NCBI GenBank assembly: GCA_019915135.1
Contig: JAHLMK010000001.1
Location: 1,488,001 to 1,552,000, forward strand
Length of the DNA: 64,000 nucleotides
Direction: 5' to 3'
Source: Strobilurus pachycystidiatus
Lineage: Eukaryota > Basidiomycota > Agaricomycetes > Agaricales > Physalacriaceae
The position numbers and the translations under genes were made by a program. Under the pieces are notes generated by a model. That model was not told where the DNA came from, made no database searches, and saw only the letters and a list, made by a program, of their open reading frames with translations. Numbering within the stretch: position 1 is the first letter of the stretch; the number at the start of each line of letters is the position of its first letter. Shown here in pieces: positions 22,326-31,885 of the stretch.

Positions 22326-23751
22326 CTACAGTTTGATATCTTCGTCGTCATACGTCTCTTTGAGAAGCCTAGGAGATGGACGCGGTGAGTATCAAAAGGC
22401 TACAGGACTAAGAGGATACCCACCGATAAATTGAGGATGGCGGATGATCTCCACTACAACACCTTCAGTAGGTTTCAGAGAAACGGAGTTGCGAAACTTA
22501 CTCGTTGGTTATATATGCATCCACCAGTTCAGGCGGGACATAATCGTAGTAGGGGTTCACAACATCGACCTTGTCCACTAAATCTCCTTCCTCGAAGCCT
22601 AATACTTTGCTGGGGTCGCTAAAATCCAAGGCGCTATACTCGTGATATACATTCCACAGTGGCGTGACCTTGAACTGGCCAGCGCACACCACGACGGGTG
22701 TACTATGTGCTCGTGCAGCAGTTGCAGTGATCATCGACCCCGACGTAGCGAACATGCCCCCGTTTGCTAGTATAGCGTGCGCGCCGATTATGACCTTGTT
22801 GACTCTTGACATAAGGGCATATATCGAAGAGTCGGGAACCAGGAAGGTAGATATGCCTGCCGACGATAGCGAGGCGGCAAGATCGCGACCACCAAAACTG
22901 AACGAAACGAAGATTACACAAGGAATAGGATGGTTCAATTTGAGAAAACGTACGAGGGTGCAGTTTCCGCCACAATGACTGTATATTTTCTATAGTGTGC
23001 CGCCGTTTTGAGAAAAGTTTCCACCGTTCTTGATGCACCGAGAGTAAGGATAATCTCGCTGGAGAAGAAGCTGTCATTATGGGAAGTCGGGGAGAACGAG
23101 TAAACATACTCTGAATGTATGTGATCTTTCGCAAATTTCGAAACGTTGTCATAGACAGTCTCGAGCTCGTCGAATGCATCCTGGATCGCCTCCATCAATA
23201 CGGGCTTCAGTCCGCGAGCAAATGAGTCCGGGTCGTCAGGATCATTCTCCTTGAGCGTCCCCTTGCTTTCAGTTTTCGCCACAGATGGTTGTTTGCGTGG
23301 CTGTCCCTGCAGAACGAACTTGGCTATCGAGAAAGATCCGACAGTCGAAGTGGCAGCTCCATGAGTCGCAGTGTGGTATTCTTCCCGTATATGGTGCAGG
23401 ACCTTCCGCACGGTGTTCCCGACAGAGTGCTCTGTCAAGCAGCTTAGCGAATCATGGATGTTGCTCGGTCTTGCGCCACACCTTTTGGCTGCGCTTCGAC
23501 CAGCTTCCTCCCAACCACTTTTATTATTTCAACGAGCTGTTCAAAGTTTGTGAAGCGGGCTTTCGAGACGACCTGGCGTATGACGAGCAGGGTTTCAATG
23601 GCTGACGCGCGTGATCCTACGACCTGTCTGTGCAGAACCGTAAGGACAGATCAGGGCCTTCAGCTTGAGCGAGCACCAACCGCCGTCGTAGCCTGGATGC
23701 CAAGTTCTCGACGATGCGCTGTTCCGCCGCTGGATGTGATTCTGATACCAT
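22326..23751 (-). CDS. GCD7: Translation initiation factor eIF2B subunit beta
   Basis: Regulatory subunit of the eIF2 guanine-nucleotide exchange factor, acting in translation initiation and its control by eIF2 phosphorylation. The ATG at 23751 (MVSESHPAAEQRIVENLASR) is followed by VVGSRASAIETLLVIRQVV after an intron, then by SVGNTVRKVLHHIREEYH. Conserved blocks EIILTLGASRTVETFL, AGISTFLVPDSSIYALMSRV and IIGAHAILANGGMFATSGS are all intact. The end is rebuilt across two introns near 22430-22505: VDAYITNE joins DHPPSSIYRLLKETYDDED. Six introns or so, no break. A 686-bp inverted-repeat element lies in its upstream region. Confidence 0.95.
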
Positions 23752-23929
23752 TGTAAGTAAAATCGGAGAGGAAACGAGTCAAGTAGACTCGTGAACCAGT
23801 CGCGATGATGACCTCACAATCCTGACACACGAGGTACTGTTTGGTCATTATTTGGTTCTTGTTTGTTTCTTATTTGTGCAAGGGGAGAAGGGTGAGTTCA
23901 TCTAGCGACTGGTCGAACCCACGCCCTTT

Positions 23930-24615
23930 TGGCAGGAGCTCGAATTTGTGACTCGGGACTTAGAAATATTTCATGTCAAGCCGGCCAGGATTTGTTCTCC
24001 TGGCTTCCTCACTCAACCCAGCCACATAAAAATTTGAACATCCATTCATAACATCGTATTCATTCAGAAAATAGCGGGAATAGTGGATTAGAACAAAGTT
24101 GAGCCCATAATTAAGAAATCTGTAAATCCCGGACATCAAAAAATGGAAGTGGGAATTTCGCTCCAACGGGCGAAGAAATCGTATGATAAGATCACAGGAG
24201 AGAGGTATTTCGGGTCTCAAGTCTGACTCGCACCTTTTTGTTGCATACAAAGCCGAAAAGATGGGGGCCAGGACTACATCAAAGAACTAGAGAGTACGGA
24301 CGTCCCGCTGCCGGCGGACGGGCTGGTTTACAACCCCAAGGAGTTTATGAGACATTATTGGGGTTTTCGCTTCCATTGAGGCGCCAGAAGATGCATCCCA
24401 GAAGCCCAAGCACCGTATGCAGCCACAGACAAGAGGAGGTGAAAAAGGGCTATCCAAGAGCCCAGGAGTAATGAACAGAGTCACATTGATGTCAAGAGTA
24501 ATGTTTCAGAGAGTTTCGGGATGCGAAGTAGACGGGAAAGGGCTGTAGAGCAAAAGTTGTCAAGCGAGATGGTCGAAAATCCTAAGTCCCGAGTCACAAA
24601 ATCGTGACCCTGCCA
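23930..24615. mobile_element. 686-bp inverted-repeat element, MITE-like, in a divergent promoter
   Basis: Two inverted copies of a 34-bp sequence bound this segment: 23930-23963 (TGGCAGG, then TTTGTGACTCGGGACTTAG) and 24582-24615 (the reverse complement). The inner 19 bases match perfectly and the outer 15 have a few mismatches. No target-site duplication is obvious. The interior has no transposase; a minus-strand frame at 23960-24250 is unrecognised. It fills most of the 1-kb gap between eIF2B beta and thioredoxin, so it sits in both promoters. It may be a non-autonomous DNA transposon remnant; a palindromic regulatory region is the alternative. Confidence 0.6.
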
Positions 24616-24783
24616 TGTGACGGTTAGATCCGACCAGCCGCTTCGCAAACGTGAACAGCGCAGCCACGTGGAAGAAGCGGATGGACCCGAGCCTACGAGT
24701 CAAGGACTGATCGCGATCGAGTCAAGCTGGCCGGTCCGAAAGACCCGAAGTTGCCATACTGGGCCGATCAACTCTTCTTCGCA

Positions 24784-25395
24784 ATGGCGTCCTACATCGC
24801 CCGTCAGGCTCTCCGTTCAGGAAGGAAACAGACGTTATCCTGCGGCGCGCGTGCATTTCATGCAAGCTCTCGCGCTCAAGAGCACTACCTGGATGCCGAC
24901 TTCGTTGTAAGCTACTCTATTGCATCTCTACACACATGTCGAAGTACTCAATGCAAAGATTTAGACATTCAAGAAAGTAGTAGCAGGGCCAGAATCAGAA
25001 AACCGCATCCAGCTTGTAGACTTCTATGCAGAGTGCGCCCATCTTTCATGACTTGGACCGCATGTTCACCGTTTATTACTCGCAGTTGGTGCGGTCCGTG
25101 CAAGACGCTTACCCCCGTCCTAAAAGAGGTGACGGCTGCGCCGCATGATTACTTGACTGGCTCGAGACTCCCTCTTGATCTTGTCACCGTTGACACGGAA
25201 ACCGAAGACGGGCAGGACCTGGCCAGACGTTATAAGGTGCGCTCTATTCTTGTTCACAATGATTGACATATCATTCTCCTCGTGCAGGTGGCTGCGTTGC
25301 CGACGGTCGTGGCGTTTGTGCGCGGCAAGCAAAGAGGCTCATTCACTGGGGCTATCAGACGAGACCAATTGGACGACTTCTTGAAGAGTCTTTGA
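24784..25395 (+). CDS. Thioredoxin, probably mitochondrial
   Basis: Thiol-disulfide oxidoreductase with the canonical WCGPC active site at about 25087-25101. Four exons: 24784-24906, 24965-25032, 25086-25236 and 25288-25395. The N-terminus MASYIARQALRSGRKQTLSC is basic and Ser/Arg-rich, without acidic residues for the first 30 positions, so it is a likely mitochondrial presequence. The thioredoxin fold follows: [40 protein letters not shown], then PTVVAFVRGKQ with the cis-Pro loop LPT, ending DDFLKSL. All joins keep frame. Downstream reductase partners are not in the window. Confidence 0.92.
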
Positions 25396-25783
25396 ACGTA
25401 GGACACCTCAAAAGTATGCTTGATACCCAGCAATGGCGCCAAACAATAGTGCTTTCCCACCAAGTGACTGATATTCGCCTGACTTTTGGTCGCAGTGGCG
25501 GCGGCGGCGGCGGCGGGACTCAGTCGAATAATCACAAACTATATTCAGTGCCTACAAGCACTCTATATCCCGACAGGCGACCATCACAAGATGCTCTTTC
25601 GGTCTCAATAAATATTAAATCACTTCCATTTCCATCCAATGAGAAACTGGCATACAGTTTAAATACAACAGGCAACATAGTAGCGAAAAGAAGAAAGCGT
25701 GTGGTAATGTACATGTAGGGGGTAAATCCACGGAATGTCCTCGAAAAATGCCATTTTGACGGGATGTCTGTGTCTGGTCTGTG

Positions 25784-26146
25784 TCACTGTACAGAGCAAC
25801 ACTGACAGCCCGTGCTCTGCTGGTTGTATGGATCCTCGGCGCGTCCGACAGGACCCCAAACCGACGGGACCTACAGTAGGACAATATGTATAAGCATCCT
25901 CGGCGCCTGTCAAGAAAGACTCAGGACTGACGAGGTGATCTTTTGTGTTCTTGCAGTAGCGGATGAGACTACGCCGACGTCAATCAGATGTCACGTCGAA
26001 AAGGTGGGTGTATCGCACCTTGCGCTCGCTTCGCTAACCTTGACACGCTGGCGAGAGAGGTCTTCTCGTAAGCGCTGGTTGTGCTCGAGCAATCGCCGCA
26101 GCTTGAGCTCCGACATGGACTGACGACCTCCTGTGCGAGAACTCAT
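25784..26146 (-). CDS. Heterotrimeric G-protein gamma subunit, copy 1
   Basis: Gamma subunit that partners G-beta at the plasma membrane in receptor signalling, for example the pheromone response. The ATG at 26146 ([19 protein letters not shown]) leads into the helix [20 protein letters not shown]. An intron (GTGCGA...GCGTAG) joins it to [13 protein letters not shown], and a second intron leads to [15 protein letters not shown]. The protein ends CCSVQ: a CaaX box (CSVQ) for prenylation preceded by another Cys that could be palmitoylated. About 84 residues, normal for fungal gamma subunits. It lies 1.2 kb from, and in the same orientation as, a close paralogue. No frame break. Confidence 0.9.
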
Positions 26147-27336
26147 CGGTATTCTCGGTCGAGGGGAAGGAAGGGAAGATCGATTCTAAGTATCTGGATG
26201 GCGAGCTGTCCGGATGTGAGTGAAGGCAGAAGCATATACAGGACGAGCGACGCACTGCCAGCAGGAGATCCTTGTCGGGGCTATTCACGAGAAGCGCAGC
26301 GCAGGGGAGGGGATAGCAAGCAACCAGAGGATGCAAAGAGGATGGGTAGCAATGGGGTGCAGCAGTGCTAGAATCAGACTGGCCGAGACTACAGACGACG
26401 TGATTCAACCGCCTGTCCACTCAATGTCCTTGTCAAAGATGGTCGTCCTCAAAACCAGGCCATGCGAATATTCGCACACGCGTAAATGGGGGTACGTTTG
26501 ATTGAATGCGTGATGGCAGGGGAAAGTGCTCAAAAGTGGTTTTGGGAAACCACGGCCGAGCTTATGCCGAGTTTGTGCCTCGTACTTGTGCATTCTGTAG
26601 ATAGTTTGTAGGCTGGCGGTGTTTGCATTTCGATGCAGCATACTCTTTTGAAAGGAATATACCTACATGCCTTCACATTCCGAAGTTGTGGATCAAAGCC
26701 TTTGCCCAAAGGTTCGGTATCAGATTCGCAGTGGGTGATCACTGCGCAGTCTCGACTCTCAACGCGTCAAAGTCTCCGCTTCATCGCTTCCTTCGTTCTC
26801 TGCAGCTTCTGCATTCCCATGCACGAAGCTTGAAGTCTTGGCAGAAACGTCTCCCGTCACCAGCTCACTGGCCAAGGTCTACGAAGATTGGTCCCAGAGT
26901 GGGCCGAGTTCGGAAGTTACGCTTTTCGCCAGAATTGATGCATCAAGCTACTAATATGATGGCACCATGTTGACTGATGCATTCAGACGTCGGACTGTGA
27001 GCGCTCCTTGAAGATGATTACGGCCCACTATAGACAGTGTATGAGATAAGAATGGAAAAAAAATATATACAGGGAAAGAGGAGAGGGTCGATAGGTAAAG
27101 CAACGACTGGGATATAACAATGGAAAGAAAGCAGCGAGTATGAGGAATAATGTAGGGTGACGGGAGCGGAGACTTGGCCTGACGGACGGCAGTGGATAAA
27201 CGAGTGTGTGTGATTCGATTGAGATACTGCAATATTCCAATATGATGTCTACCGAGAGGACTCCTGATACAAGTCCGAGAGCGAGAGAGCGAGAGCAATG
27301 GCCAGACTGGGTGTGGTGGAGGTGGTAAAAATGGTT
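26147..27336. other. Intergenic between the two G-gamma genes
   Basis: This 1.19-kb stretch is the promoter of copy 1 and the 3' flank of copy 2 (both minus strand). The frames present, such as plus 26623-26973 and the long minus frame running in from copy 2, are either non-ATG or read through copy 2 introns. I see no domain, RNA or repeat beyond weak resemblance to the neighbouring gene regions. Confidence 0.4.
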
Positions 27337-27685
27337 TCACATCACGACACAGTTGCAGCCTTGTGCGGGAGGGGCGTATGGATCTTCGCCTTTGCCGACT
27401 GGGCCCCAGACCGACGGTACCTGCGACGTGGTTAGGGCGCCGATAACGGAGGTGAATGGCAGAAAATGGAGGCGTACAAGATGGTCTTTGGTTGCTTTGC
27501 AGTACCGTATCAAGCTGGAGACCGTTGAGCGACGGAGGGGCAGCGGAAGCTAGGGACACACACCTTGTGCTCGCATCACTCACCCTTACCCGCGGCCGAG
27601 CCAAGTCCTCGCGCAGCCGCTGGTTGTGCTCTGTGAGGCGGCGCAGCTTGAGCTCGGACATGGATTGCTGGTACGGTTTGCTCAT
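27337..27685 (-). CDS. Heterotrimeric G-protein gamma subunit, copy 2
   Basis: Paralogue of the gene at 25784-26146. The ATG at 27685 gives [20 protein letters not shown], then [11 protein letters not shown] 49-nt intron (GTGTGT...CTCCAG) splits a Ser codon, then [13 protein letters not shown]; a second intron of about 60 nt precedes [18 protein letters not shown]. It ends CNCVVM, a CaaX box with a second Cys two residues upstream. Intron positions match copy 1 exactly, so the two arose by gene duplication with introns retained. Divergence is concentrated in the N-terminal ten residues and the C-terminal tail. This copy is closer in its N-terminus to the usual fungal gamma sequence. Confidence 0.92.
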
Positions 27686-28602
27686 GAGAGGCGGACGGGA
27701 GGGGTCAAGGGTGCAGACGGACCTTGTGAGGACGGGCGTTCATATTTGAATGAAAAAGGGATTTTCAAGTAGAGACAACGAAAGAAGAGCCCGCAGGTGA
27801 CTCTCAGCGACTGGCAAGGCCTGGTTCGTTCAGGAGTCGGGGCGTCTGGGGCTAGGAGCGCACCTTTTGCAGAAAGGGAGATGGCGGTATGAGAGAAAGT
27901 GATCGCGCAGGGACCCAGGCCTAGCCCTGCCTGTCCGTCCGGCTGTGCCTTGCACTTGGGCCATGCATGCAAGCGTCTATGAGCTGCCTGGCTCGCCGCT
28001 CAGCGTTCTCGCAGATACCGCAATTGTGGATCGTCCATTCGTAGTCAAATGAGCCCAACCAACATTGCCTGCCTCCCGCGCTCGTTCCGAACTCGACACT
28101 CGACATCAACAAACACAGTTTATAATTAGGGCTACAAGTGGGTGTTTGATTATGCTACAGAAGTATGCTGTATGAATGGAACATGTAAATGAAATGCTAG
28201 TATTAGTGAGAGTGGTGTAAGAGATGCAATGAAAGTCGTAAACGAGAGGCTAACGCCGGCGGTTCAGACTATATGCGAAACAGTAAATCAGCCAGAACGC
28301 TACGCCATCAAACACCCGGACACGTACAAGTAGCTTGGATGAGGGTCGGGTTTGAAGGTTTCGTCGGCACGGGTGCTAGCATCAGATTAAGTACGCCCCG
28401 AACGATAAGCGAACACTGTATTAGAGCTCACAAGAGGCAATTGAGACTACCAGTCCCAGCAGACTGTATGGAAACCTTATTCTTGGTACTCACGCCTTCA
28501 TACGGCTGGTAGCGCGTGCTAAGCCTCGCATAAGTCGGAGCGAGCAAAGCATGAGTCGCGATAACATACCTTGGAACGACAGATGCCTTGGGTGCCTTCC
28601 CA
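27686..28602. other. Intergenic, no gene supported
   Basis: About 0.9 kb holding the promoter of G-gamma copy 2 and the 3' flank of the next minus-strand gene. Short frames at 27682-28112 (minus) and 28273-28512 (plus) show no recognisable content. Confidence 0.4.
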
Positions 28603-29406
28603 CTATTCAATGCTGGGTGGAAAGAAGCGCTGCTGCCTGCTTGGAAGGTGGCACGCGGAGCCTGATGCGTCGGGAGTCTGGGAACGGTCCAACGACGCGT
28701 AAGAATACCACTGCATGAGCAAAACACAAATCATACAATTCAGCGGGTGTAACGGGTCGCGAGTTTGCGGGAGTCGTCCACATATAATTGTGATCCTGTC
28801 GATGCTGCTTCTTCGTTGGCTGAGGGGTCCCGACGTTCTGAGGTAACGTATTGGTAGGCCACGCGCCCAAAGGTGGGGTTGGGTTGGCCGTGTAAATTTG
28901 AGCAAAGGACGGCTGAAGTGTCGGTACAGTGGCGGTGGACTGATGAGAAAGAATTGGCGGTGAAGAGGTGGAGTGTACGCCGGTCAACGGCGCTGGAGAC
29001 TCTGGGGAGTCGCTCAAAAACCTAGATGGGCGGTGTTCACAAATGGAGGTCCCTGAAGTAGATAGAAACTAACTGTGCACAACTGAAAGAGGTTAGGCGC
29101 GTCAGTCTCAACACTACTGTGTTCACTCACGCATCCGAAACGAGAGACCAGCCTTCGGGAGTGAGCAGGTTCTTGAGCTCTTTGTTGGCAAAAGTATCCT
29201 CCACAATAAGACAACTGGGCGCAGTTTAGATAGATAAGACAGACACGGCAAAAGGGTTACACTCACGCTTCAGATATTACCGACCAAGTCTCTGGGCTCA
29301 AGTGAAGATCGCTACAGAAAGTTAAATGGTAGGGCCGATGTAAGGTGACAGGCAAGACTTACTCTAGCCCTTGTACAAGCGAGTCAGCACTCGTCTGAGT
29401 CTCCAT
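28603..29406 (-). CDS. Unrecognised multi-exon gene, short helical N-terminus and Pro/Ser/Thr-rich tail
   Basis: I do not recognise the family. The ATG at 29406 begins METQTSADSLVQGLDDLHLS; four to five short introns with good borders keep a single frame through SPETWSVISEACLIVEDTFA, NKELKNLLTPEGWSLVSDAC and AQFLSDSPESP. The C-terminal half is low complexity, rich in Pro, Ser and Thr (SHQSTATVPTLQPSFAQIY, TPPLGAWPTNTLPQNVGTP). A last intron of about 43 nt (GTTACA...ATGCAG) would lead to WYSYASLDRSQTPD and a stop at 28603. Consistent splicing across six exons makes it a real gene. The N-terminal 60 residues look like a small helical domain; the rest is probably disordered. Confidence 0.55.
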
Positions 29407-30178
29407 TCTGCCCGGTGAGAAAAAAATAAGGAAGAAAATGAAACGGAATGGGGGACAGCGTGCAACTCCACACGTATTATATACTCAACCAAAGTGCCAT
29501 TCGGCGTTGCACTTTGTTTGTTTGTAGCGCGGCCATTATCCAAGAAGAGATGTGGACCATCACGAACAATGGGAAGCCTCAAGATCGGGAAAGGGTTCGA
29601 CAAATATAGTTCAAGACGAAATAGTCGAACAATGCGAGCGTCAATCGTAGTTTCCATATTGGGCGTACTAGTCAAGAAGTCCCGCCGTTCCGTGTGAATC
29701 CTTATCGAGGGAGTAACCCTTCGGGTGGTCACATCTCAGCGCGCTGGAACCCTCAAAGAACAAGTAAGGGATGTTGCTTCTGGTGGACTCATAGTAGTAG
29801 ACTTAAGGCTATGATGACTGTTTCAGGGCTCTGTCAGCCCAACCTTCGAGTTGGGAGTGATGATGGAAAGGGTCAAGAGGTGGTCAAGAGCAAGAGAAAT
29901 CGTGAGAAAGTGGGGGTACGTAGTGGCCCTGGAGCTGCGCGTCCTCGCCTTCTTCCGTCAACTTCCCGTTCTTGCCATCACGGCCATTCAGTCTTCTTTC
30001 GGCGCTGAGCCTTCTTGTGCCGAACGTTTGCCTACCGACGTGCCATTGGCCACATTCGAAACGGAGCGTTCGTTTCGGCACATCAAGTTCTGAACTTGTC
30101 ACCAATACCAGTCCGTCTGCCCTTGTCCACTGCATAACAACATCTTACCTTCAATCCCAATTTCAAGCTTCGCTGACC
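29407..30178. promoter_or_regulatory. Divergent intergenic region
   Basis: These 772 bases separate the unrecognised minus-strand gene from F-box gene 2 and carry both promoters. A plus-strand ATG at 29972 is in frame with the F-box gene and could extend it by 69 residues, but the extension (MPSRPFSLLSALSLLVPNVC) is unlike the family, so it is treated as leader. Confidence 0.5.
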
Positions 30179-31714
30179 ATGCCACCCTCACTTCGCGACC
30201 TCGACATGGCCTTTATGATCACTCGGCATCAGCGACCATTCTTGCCCTCCGATTCAGAATGGGTGCAGTCCAATATCTCCTTTCTGGAAACGGAACTGCA
30301 GCAATTGGACGGACAGATAGAAGCTCTATCCCTTGTATTAACACATCTACGCGCCTCTAGAGATGCTGTCGACCGCTCTCTCCAGGCCCACAAGGCAGTG
30401 TCTGCCCCAGTCCTTCAACTACCTCATGAGATCTTGCTACAGATCTTTACCTCCTGCATTCCCCATCCTGATGACGATTCATGCTTAGACGTCCGGGGTC
30501 CTCGATGGACTCTCGGCAAGGTCTGCGGTCTGTGGAGAGAAGTGGTCATGAGCTCCCCTGCCCTTTGGTCGACTCTTATCTTGACCTCAAGGCGGGCCGA
30601 GCCGTCAGACACCACTATACATGTTGTCGGAGAGCATCTACGGCTTTCTGGCTGCTATCCTCTTCTTGTTGGCATCGACACCCCCACGGAGCCAGCGTCT
30701 CCGACCTACCTAGATCTCCTTGATCTAGTTGCTTCACAATGTCGTCGATGGAAACTTCTGGAGATCCGCGGAGACGAACAATACGTGCTAGGAATGTTCA
30801 AGGACATCCGCGATCCAGACAACATTCCCCTCCTTGAGGAGATCTATGTGTATACACGCGGTATGCACACTGATTGGGCGACGCGGCTCTTTACGAATGC
30901 ACCAGCCCTTCGAAGAGTCGACATCCCAAGATATACTCTGCAGGCTTTGGACATGCCTACGCGCCTCACACATTACTCGGGTGCAGTGACCCAGGCTTCC
31001 GACTTCCGATACATGAATATATGTCCTTCTCTAGAGGAATGGCATCTACACACATGCGGAGTCCTACCTCCAATAGAGGAGTCACAACAGCAGCCGCTGC
31101 TCAATAACAATGTCATTCATCTGCGTGTTGACCATCCTAAGTTGCTCGACAGCCTCACCCTACCTTCTCTCCGATCTCTCCTCATACATACACCTGATTC
31201 GGAGGTGCCAATCGACCACAATACCGCCATCGATTCCCTCATTTCTTTTCTCCAGCGATCTGAATGCAAATTGGAGACACTCATCGCTGTCGAGCCAGCA
31301 ATCTACCAATCGCCCAAGTTTGTTTCAGACGTCCTGCAACGTCAGCCATCTATCAAGACACTAGAAATCAATGTAGACCGCACCATCTTCTCGTGGCTTA
31401 CACGTAACTCTGGCTTCCCGGGTCTCTTACCCCAGCTGCAGTCACTCACCGTTTCAATCCTGGAGAACCCAAACTCAGACGACCTGTGGGAGGCGGGCTT
31501 GGCGGAGATGCTGCATTCACGGCGAAGGGACGATCTGGCGGAGGTATGGAAGTGCGGTGCGCTAGAGGAGTTCAGATTGGACACCACTGATGAAGTGATA
31601 TTGGCCTCTACGCGAGTTAAGTTGGGTGATTTAGAGGAACGTGGTCTTCAGATCTTGGACCCATACGACTATACCTGGAGATTCTGGGAAGGGCCTGGGT
31701 GGTTCGATGAATAG
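30179..31714 (+). CDS. F-box-like domain protein 2
   Basis: Single-exon gene. The chosen ATG at 30179 (MPPSLRDLDMAFMITRHQRP) is followed by a coiled-coil (SFLETELQQLDGQIEALSLV) and the F-box core APVLQLPHEILLQIFTSCI, then RWTLGKVCGLWREVVMSSPA, the conserved WxLxxVCxxWR element shared with F-box gene 1. The rest is a leucine-rich region likely to bind substrate. The predicted role is an SCF ubiquitin-ligase adaptor. It differs from gene 1 in sequence but not in architecture, consistent with the expanded F-box families of agaricomycetes. Lack of introns, against the intron-rich surroundings, fits this family. Confidence 0.8.
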   Translation: MPPSLRDLDMAFMITRHQRPFLPSDSEWVQSNISFLETELQQLDGQIEALSLVLTHLRASRDAVDRSLQAHKAVSAPVLQLPHEILLQIFTSCIPHPDDDSCLDVRGPRWTLGKVCGLWREVVMSSPALWSTLILTSRRAEPSDTTIHVVGEHLRLSGCYPLLVGIDTPTEPASPTYLDLLDLVASQCRRWKLLEIRGDEQYVLGMFKDIRDPDNIPLLEEIYVYTRGMHTDWATRLFTNAPALRRVDIPRYTLQALDMPTRLTHYSGAVTQASDFRYMNICPSLEEWHLHTCGVLPPIEESQQQPLLNNNVIHLRVDHPKLLDSLTLPSLRSLLIHTPDSEVPIDHNTAIDSLISFLQRSECKLETLIAVEPAIYQSPKFVSDVLQRQPSIKTLEINVDRTIFSWLTRNSGFPGLLPQLQSLTVSILENPNSDDLWEAGLAEMLHSRRRDDLAEVWKCGALEEFRLDTTDEVILASTRVKLGDLEERGLQILDPYDYTWRFWEGPGWFDE

Positions 31715-31885
31715 CTTGCATCATTGGGAGGGCATCCAGAGATGCGCACAGTGGGTCCCAGTGCTTATTCTTGAGAGGAAGAAATGTATGATATTACGTA
31801 CAGCTTGTGCGCCACGTTTCAATGCGATCGGCAATTCCAAACACATCATGTGCCCGTGCCCTCAGAGCGTTGGTTCTGTGCCATC

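Noticed and set aside
23902..23929. tRNA-like B box (GGTTCGACCA on the minus strand) beside the inverted-repeat element
   Set aside because: No matching A box or cloverleaf could be folded at the right spacing, so I do not call a tRNA or a tRNA-derived SINE.
27028..27685. 244-codon minus-strand frame covering G-gamma copy 2
   Set aside because: It reads through both introns of the G-gamma gene. The spliced product with the CaaX end matches the family.
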